A stretch of DNA of 64,000 nucleotides from UBA11606 sp049437325 (lineage in GTDB: Bacteria; Actinomycetota; Acidimicrobiia; Acidimicrobiales; Aldehydirespiratoraceae). The DNA is taken from the NCBI GenBank assembly GCA_049437325.1, contig JBMTIM010000004.1, positions 1-64,000 on the forward strand. The letters run 5' to 3'. The position numbers were made by a program, and so were the translations under genes. Below, piece by piece: positions 59,933-64,000 of this stretch. How positions within the stretch are numbered: position 1 is the stretch's first letter; the number at the start of each line of letters is the position of its first letter. The notes beneath the pieces were generated by a model. The model saw only the letters and a list, made by a program, of their open reading frames with translations. It did no database searches and had not been told where the DNA came from.

Positions 59933-61144
59933 GTGACCGATCGCCCCGAGAGCCTGCAGTACGACCCCAGCCGGCGATTTCCGTCGCCGCTGCCGGTCAG
60001 TGGTGCCTGGCGTCACGGCGACCCGGTCGGGAGACGTCAGTTCGCAAAGGTGTCACGCGAGCGTCCGTTCGTCCTCGAGTGCGGTGGGCACCTCGACGAG
60101 GTCGAGATCGCATACGAGACGTGGGGCACGCTGGCACCCGATCATTCCAATGCGATTCTGGTGTGCCACGCACTCACCGGCGATTCGCATGCCGCCGGTG
60201 GGTTCGAGCCTGGACACAAGAGCGACGGTTGGTGGGACGATCTGATCGGCCCAGGGAAAGCCCTCGACACCGACCATTACTTCATCGTGTGCGCCAACGT
60301 CTTGGGGGGTTGCCAAGGCACCACCGGGCCGTCCAGTGTCGATCCCGACACCGGGAAGCCCTACGGTCCGACCTTCCCGCAGGTCACGATGCGCGACATC
60401 GTCCGCACGCAACGGCTTCTCATGGCCGAACTCGGGATCGACACCTGGCTGTCGGTCGTCGGCGGGTCGATGGGCGGTATGCAGGCGCTCGAATGGGGTG
60501 TGATGTACCCCGGCCTTGTGAAGTCGTTGATGCCGATTGCGTCGGTTGCCGCGGCAAGTCCGATGCAAATCGCCTGGAGTGCGGTCGAGCGGCTTGCGAT
60601 CGTCCAAGATCCAAAGTGGCGTGATGGCTGGTACTACGACGCGCCAGAAGGCGATGGCCCATGGCACGGCCTTGCGTTGGCCCGCGAGATCTCGCAGATC
60701 ACCTACCGAACCACCCACGTCTTCGACGAGCGTTTCGGGCGTGAGCCGTTCGTGCCGAGTGAAGAGCTCAGTCAATGGGGTCGCTATCAGATCGAGTCGT
60801 ATCTGGATCACCATGGCCAGAAGCTCGTGCGGCGTTTCGACGCGAACTCGTTTCTCGTGCTCAGCAAGGCGATGGACCTGCACGATGTTGGTCGCCACCG
60901 CGGTGGTGTGCGGTCGGTGCTCGGTGCGCTGCGGGTTCCGGTGCTGACCGCCTCGGTCACCTCCGACATCTTGTACCCCGCCTACCAGCAGGCGGCCATG
61001 GCCGAGATGATCAACGCCGGCGGTGGCGACTGCGACTATCACGTGGTCGACAGCCCCCAGGGCCACGATGGATTTCTCCTCGAGTCGGCGTTCCTCGGCC
61101 CGTTGATCTCTCGGACCCTCGAGAAAGCTGCCGCCGAAGGCTGA
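59933..61144 (+). CDS. metX: Homoserine O-acetyltransferase
   Basis: MetX acetylates homoserine with acetyl-CoA for direct-sulfhydrylation methionine synthesis. The 403-residue alpha/beta-hydrolase has CHALTGDSHAAG (oxyanion side), the nucleophile Ser179 in VVGGSMGGMQALEW, the Asp in TSDILYPAYQ and the His in PQGHDGFLLES. The length and NVLGGCQGTTGPSS block fit the family. GTG start with GAAGGAG upstream. No metY is seen in the window. Succinyl- versus acetyl-specificity is judged only by overall family resemblance. Confidence 0.93.
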   Translation: MTDRPESLQYDPSRRFPSPLPVSGAWRHGDPVGRRQFAKVSRERPFVLECGGHLDEVEIAYETWGTLAPDHSNAILVCHALTGDSHAAGGFEPGHKSDGWWDDLIGPGKALDTDHYFIVCANVLGGCQGTTGPSSVDPDTGKPYGPTFPQVTMRDIVRTQRLLMAELGIDTWLSVVGGSMGGMQALEWGVMYPGLVKSLMPIASVAAASPMQIAWSAVERLAIVQDPKWRDGWYYDAPEGDGPWHGLALAREISQITYRTTHVFDERFGREPFVPSEELSQWGRYQIESYLDHHGQKLVRRFDANSFLVLSKAMDLHDVGRHRGGVRSVLGALRVPVLTASVTSDILYPAYQQAAMAEMINAGGGDCDYHVVDSPQGHDGFLLESAFLGPLISRTLEKAAAEG

Positions 61145-61153
61145 TCCGCACCA

Positions 61154-61933
61154 ATGCCGGAGATGCTCGAGATCGAGGCCTACCGTCGGGCCGCCGAGCC
61201 CGTCGTAGGACGTACCGTGCGTGGCGTTCATGCGCCCGACGAGTGGTATGCCAAGGGCGACACCTCCACCGATCAACTGCGAACGGTGTTGCCAGGAGTG
61301 ACGATCACCGGTCTTCGTCGGATCGGAAAACTGATGCTGATCGACACCGATGGACCGGTACTCGGGTTGCGCTTCGGGATGACCGGCCGGATCCTCGTCG
61401 ACGACACTGCGCCAATCGAGGCGCTCGAGTACTCGAGCGATCGCAACGACCCGGCGTGGGACCGGTTCGGAATCGTTTTCTCCGGCGGCGGCTCGCTGAT
61501 GATTCGCGACCCTCGGCGCCTCGGTGGTGTCGAACTCGACCCTGACGAGTCCAAGCTCGGGCCCGATGCAGGGGCGGTCTCGCGCACGCTGCTCGGCGAG
61601 ATTGTCGTGGGGTCGGCTGCACCGCTGAAGGCACGTCTCATGGATCAGGCCAAGCTCGCCGGACTCGGGAACCTCCTCGTCGACGAGACACTCTTTCGGG
61701 CCGGTCTCGCCCCTGATCGCCTCGCGAACTCGCTCGGAGACGATGAGATTGCGAGTCTGCATCGCGCCATGCGCCGCACGATCACGGTGCTCGGCAAGCG
61801 GGGCGGCAGCCACACCGGTGACCTTCAGCCCGCCCGAATCCGAGGCGGTACGTGTCCCAACGACGGGACCGAACTCGTTCGCGCCGATGTCGGCGGGCGG
61901 ACGACCTACTGGTGCCCGCAGCACCAAACCTGA
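61154..61933 (+). CDS. Fpg/Nei-family DNA glycosylase with degenerate zinc finger
   Basis: A 259-residue second member of the family. The N-terminus is PEMLEIE, keeping the catalytic Pro2 and Glu3; RRIGKLMLID keeps the lysine; GLRFGMTGRI and GLGNLLVDETLFRAGL match the core. The C-terminal finger, however, reads C-x3 then a long gap and CPQH: two of the four cysteines are absent, unlike mutM at 12029. It may be a zincless-finger glycosylase, as in some actinobacterial Nei-like proteins, with altered lesion range. It starts 10 bases after metX. Confidence 0.85.
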   Translation: MPEMLEIEAYRRAAEPVVGRTVRGVHAPDEWYAKGDTSTDQLRTVLPGVTITGLRRIGKLMLIDTDGPVLGLRFGMTGRILVDDTAPIEALEYSSDRNDPAWDRFGIVFSGGGSLMIRDPRRLGGVELDPDESKLGPDAGAVSRTLLGEIVVGSAAPLKARLMDQAKLAGLGNLLVDETLFRAGLAPDRLANSLGDDEIASLHRAMRRTITVLGKRGGSHTGDLQPARIRGGTCPNDGTELVRADVGGRTTYWCPQHQT

Positions 61934-62036
61934 TCCGACCACCAATCGGGCTCGAGCGACATCGAGGCGAACATCGAAGTACTCCGGGAGCCGCGTCACT
62001 CCGCTGCGTCGTCGCCCCATCGCCGCAGAGGGCCGA

Positions 62037-62042
62037 TACGGT
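62037..62042 (+). promoter_or_regulatory. -10 box of the 62050 gene
   Basis: TACGGT, 7 bases before the ATG at 62050; no Shine-Dalgarno sequence. Confidence 0.5.
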
Positions 62043-62049
62043 CGGGATC

Positions 62050-62412
62050 ATGCGCCGAGGTTTCGCCGCTCTCTTGCTCGTTCTTGCAGCGACCATGGTG
62101 ATGATGGTCGCGCCGGTCGCGGCGTTCGTGGAGCATGCGCAAGAGGGATTCACAGCCGACGAAACGGCGAGCGACATCGAACGTATTCGCAACTCGCTGT
62201 ACATCGTCGCTGCCGTCACCGGTGGGCTGCTGGTGATCTACATCTGGCACACGAATCCGCGCCGGCGAATGGACGTCGCCATTCGGCGCAGGACGGTACG
62301 GGAGCAGAACCAGATGGACTCTCTCGACGACACCTTCGCCCTTCCGGGTGACGTCGGTGCTGGTGGCGACCGGTTCGGCCCGGCCGGGCCTGGGCAGTCG
62401 CTCGACAGCTGA
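62050..62412 (+). CDS. Small exported/membrane protein of unknown function
   Basis: A 120-residue protein with a signal-peptide-like N-terminus (RRGFAALLLVLAATMVMMVAPVAAF), a short acidic outer segment (ADETASDIERIRN), a second membrane helix (LYIVAAVTGGLLVIYIW), and a basic then Gly/Pro-rich cytoplasmic tail. I do not recognise it. The start at 62050 is set by a -10 box 7 bases upstream, since the longer reading is the shadow of the glycosylase gene. Confidence 0.7.
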   Translation: MRRGFAALLLVLAATMVMMVAPVAAFVEHAQEGFTADETASDIERIRNSLYIVAAVTGGLLVIYIWHTNPRRRMDVAIRRRTVREQNQMDSLDDTFALPGDVGAGGDRFGPAGPGQSLDS

Positions 62413-62423
62413 CCGGAGGTGGG

Positions 62424-62429
62424 TACTGT
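62424..62429 (+). promoter_or_regulatory. -10 box of the 62437 gene
   Basis: TACTGT, 7 bases before the ATG at 62437; no Shine-Dalgarno sequence. Confidence 0.45.
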
Positions 62430-62436
62430 GGGATCC

Positions 62437-62661
62437 ATGGCAGACGATCTCGACATCGACGCGATGATGGAGCGATTCCGCGAACGGGCCGAAGCGGTCA
62501 AACGAAGGAATCTGCCCCCGGTCGGGGGAGACGAGCGAGCGATGTTCGTGAAGCAGGCGCAGACCGACTACATGGACTTTGCCCTGATCGGCGATGCCAG
62601 CGGGGAACTGGTCGACGGCGTGCTGACCCTTCGAATCGATCTCCGCCCGTCCGAGGCCTGA
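62437..62661 (+). CDS. Small hypothetical protein
   Basis: A 74-residue protein starting MADDLDIDAMMERFRERAEAVKRRN: one amphipathic helix, then a compact alpha/beta part (YMDFALIGDASGELVDGVLTLRIDL). It has no cysteine, membrane helix or known motif that I recognise. The start is chosen by the TACTGT box; codon use supports a real gene. It lies 81 bases before tRNA-Gly. Confidence 0.65.
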   Translation: MADDLDIDAMMERFRERAEAVKRRNLPPVGGDERAMFVKQAQTDYMDFALIGDASGELVDGVLTLRIDLRPSEA

Positions 62662-62742
62662 AACCTCCGCCCCGAGGTGCTCTTCCGAGGCCCGATCTGC
62701 CGGGTGCATCCATCCGAGAAGACGCTACGATGAGGGGCCGCT

Positions 62743-62818
62743 GCGGACGTAGCTCAGTTGGTAGAGCGCAACCTTGCCAAGGTTGAGGTCGCCGGTTCGA
62801 ACCCGGTCGTCCGCTCCA
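62743..62818 (+). tRNA. tRNA-Gly (GCC)
   Basis: A full cloverleaf: acceptor GCGGACG pairs with CGTCCGC, the D arm carries AGCTCAGTTGG, the anticodon loop is TTGCCAA with anticodon GCC, and the T arm carries GGTTCGAACC. The 3' CCA (62816-62818) is encoded. TACGAT at 62726-62731 is a plausible -10 box. Confidence 0.97.
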
Positions 62819-62820
62819 AC

Positions 62821-62856
62821 GAACCCCAGGCGTCTACGCCTGGGGTTCAGCTGTTT
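62821..62856 (+). terminator. Rho-independent terminator after tRNA-Gly
   Basis: A perfect 12-bp stem GAACCCCAGGCG / CGCCTGGGGTTC (62821-62832 and 62837-62848) with loop TCTA, followed by AGCTGTTTT. It ends the tRNA transcript and faces the convergent VOC gene, for which it may also serve. Confidence 0.85.
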
Positions 62857-62866
62857 TCGACGTCGA

Positions 62867-63400
62867 TCACCCCGGGGCCGAGGGGGTTGCGTCGTGGCGG
62901 GTGACGGTGGGCGGAGCCGAGTACGGCGGATCTTCGGCCCGCAACAGTTCGAGTGCCTCGACACGGTCCGCGTCGGTGAACGCCTCGGTGACGATTGCAA
63001 ACTCGACGACATTGCCGTCAGGATCCTCGGCATAGATCGACTGCACCCAGTTGTGGTCGATCTCGATGACGTCGATTCCGTGGTCGAGCCACCGCTGCCT
63101 CTTCGACGCAAGGTCGTCGAGGCTGTCGGCCTGGAATGCCAAGTGGTTCACGAAGGGATCGAGTCCCAGGCCACGCGAGATGTCGGTCTCGTAGTCGTCG
63201 ACGCCCGGAACGTCCCGCAGATCCCAAAAGGCGATCATCTGGTCGTTGCTCGAGCCGGTCGAATAGAAGGCGTGGCGAGCCTTGCCGTTGCGCATGTTTG
63301 CAATCTCGACCTTCTCGAGGGTGAATCCCATCGCCTCGGTGTAGAAGCGATGGGTCGCCTCGATGTCTTTCACGGCCAGTGCAATGTGGTTGATCCCCAT
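62867..63400 (-). CDS. VOC-family (glyoxalase/dioxygenase-fold) protein
   Basis: A 177-residue protein with paired beta-alpha-beta-beta-beta modules: GINHIALAVKDIEATHRFYTEAMGF opens the first, and VNHLAFQADSLDDL with YAEDPDGNVVEFAIV the second. His in each module and the C-terminal Glu of VVEF are the usual metal ligands. Family members are glyoxalases, extradiol dioxygenases or resistance proteins; the substrate is unknown. The ATG at 63400 has TACGGT 6 bases upstream. It is divergent from the metallo-hydrolase gene, 28 bases away. Confidence 0.85.
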   Translation of the reverse strand: MGINHIALAVKDIEATHRFYTEAMGFTLEKVEIANMRNGKARHAFYSTGSSNDQMIAFWDLRDVPGVDDYETDISRGLGLDPFVNHLAFQADSLDDLASKRQRWLDHGIDVIEIDHNWVQSIYAEDPDGNVVEFAIVTEAFTDADRVEALELLRAEDPPYSAPPTVTRHDATPSAPG

Positions 63401-63406
63401 GCAACG

Positions 63407-63420
63407 ACCGTAGCTAGCCT
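63407..63420. promoter_or_regulatory. Compact divergent promoter pair, VOC gene and metallo-hydrolase gene
   Basis: TACGGT on the minus strand (63407-63412, 6 bases from the VOC ATG) and TAGCCT on the plus strand (63415-63420, 8 bases from the ATG at 63429) are only two bases apart. Both transcripts should be leaderless and the two promoters must compete. Confidence 0.55.
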
Positions 63421-63428
63421 GCTGACCC

Positions 63429-64000
63429 ATGACGAATGTCTGGGGAGAGCGCTCACGGAAGTTGACCGACCATGTGACGGTGCTGACCACCGACGCGAAC
63501 GGCGCGTACCCCTCCGGGAACAGCCTGCTCGTTCGAGGTGCAGGTGAAACGGTGATCATCGATCCGTCCGTGACCGTGGCGGAGCAGGGCGGTGCCGGTG
63601 TCCCCGTCGACGCAGTGATCAACAGCCACGGGCACGAGGATCACATCGCCGGCAACATCGCGTTTCCCGACGCACGGGTCCACATCCACGAAGCCGATCG
63701 TGCGGTGACGCAGAGCGTCGACGAATTGCTCGCCGTCACCGGTCACAACCGCCACGATCATCCCGAACTCCTCGACGCTTACCTCACCACCTTCCACTAC
63801 ACACCTCGCCCGGACGCCATCGGCTACCAGGACGGTGCCGTGTGGGAGTTGGGTGGGGTGCGCATCGAAGCCGTCCACCTGCCCGGTCACACCGTCGGTC
63901 ACTGCGGGCTCCGTATCTCCGACCGAGTCTTCTTTCTTTCCGACATCGACCTCACCGGATTCGGCCCGTACTACGGCGACGTGTTCAGTGATCTCGACGA
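63429..64000 (+). CDS. Metallo-beta-lactamase-fold hydrolase, 5' part
   Basis: The first ~190 residues; the gene runs off the right edge. VTVLTTDANGAYPSGNSLLVRG is the usual start, followed by INSHGHEDHIAGN with ligands H67, H69, D71 and H72, and by HLPGHTVGHCGLRI and LSDIDLTGFG carrying the next His and the bridging Asp. It is a glyoxalase II-like or general MBL hydrolase; the substrate is unknown. The ATG at 63429 is chosen by the -10 box 8 bases upstream. Confidence 0.85.
   Translation, partial: MTNVWGERSRKLTDHVTVLTTDANGAYPSGNSLLVRGAGETVIIDPSVTVAEQGGAGVPVDAVINSHGHEDHIAGNIAFPDARVHIHEADRAVTQSVDELLAVTGHNRHDHPELLDAYLTTFHYTPRPDAIGYQDGAVWELGGVRIEAVHLPGHTVGHCGLRISDRVFFLSDIDLTGFGPYYGDVFSDLD

Noticed and set aside
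60053..62020. 655-codon minus-strand frame across metX and the Fpg/Nei gene
   Set aside because: Antisense shadow; both plus-strand products are firmly recognised.
1..64000. Mobile element, prophage or CRISPR array
   Set aside because: No transposase, integrase, phage structural gene, terminal repeats or spaced repeats were seen on either strand.

Overview
The window is high-GC DNA with dense, mostly overlapping genes, many GTG starts, F420 synthesis (CofC), the succinylase diaminopimelate route, a vitamin B12-dependent ribonucleotide reductase, a DUF2510 tail and an actinobacterial-type ParC. This points to an actinobacterium, most plausibly an Acidimicrobiia (Ilumatobacter-like) chromosome; that placement is inference. 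I see no prophage, insertion sequence, CRISPR array or integron, so this is chromosomal backbone with a few accessory-looking operons.

Layout. 1-5.7 kb: end of a phosphotransferase gene, then a minus-strand run of PIG-L deacetylase, molybdopterin oxidoreductase, small membrane protein and Fe-S photolyase (the last three translationally coupled), with cofC at its head. 5.7-9.5 kb: gpsA, an unknown protein, rnhB, a small membrane protein and a lone Nfu N-terminal domain. 9.5-14.5 kb: SpoU methyltransferase and HtpX-like protease, a MauE-like protein, mutM and two unknowns. 14.6-21.4 kb: an aminotransferase, parC, a SAM methyltransferase, an RhlE-type helicase and msrB. 21.4-33.5 kb: recA, miaB, a decayed kinase-like gene, miaA, dapF, hflX, dapC, dapD, dapE, then lexA facing a LysM protein across four LexA boxes, and a RibD-type reductase. 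33.9-38.7 kb: nrdJ and an alkylsulfatase-type metallo-hydrolase. 38.6-44.1 kb: a minus-strand operon that looks built for carnitine/gamma-butyrobetaine breakdown. 44.2-49 kb: lldD-glcD-glcE-glcF, a hydroxyacid oxidation operon. 49-56 kb: gpgS with a SnoaL-like partner, an L,D-transpeptidase, a small frameshifted gene, YihY, a long acyl-CoA dehydrogenase, lgt and a serine hydrolase. 56.1-64 kb: nucleotide cyclase, alkyltransferase-like protein, DEAD helicase, orphan DNA methylase, metX, a second Fpg/Nei glycosylase, two small proteins, tRNA-Gly(GCC), a VOC protein and a truncated metallo-hydrolase.

Themes. DNA repair and SOS genes are frequent (photolyase, two Fpg-family glycosylases, recA, lexA with a probable division inhibitor, an alkyltransferase-like protein, nrdJ). 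Lysine/peptidoglycan precursor genes dapF and dapCDE sit together. Many genes carry a TANNNT box ending 6-8 bases before the start codon and no Shine-Dalgarno sequence, the signature of leaderless transcripts; in several divergent pairs the two boxes share the same TA step, making a symmetric bidirectional promoter.
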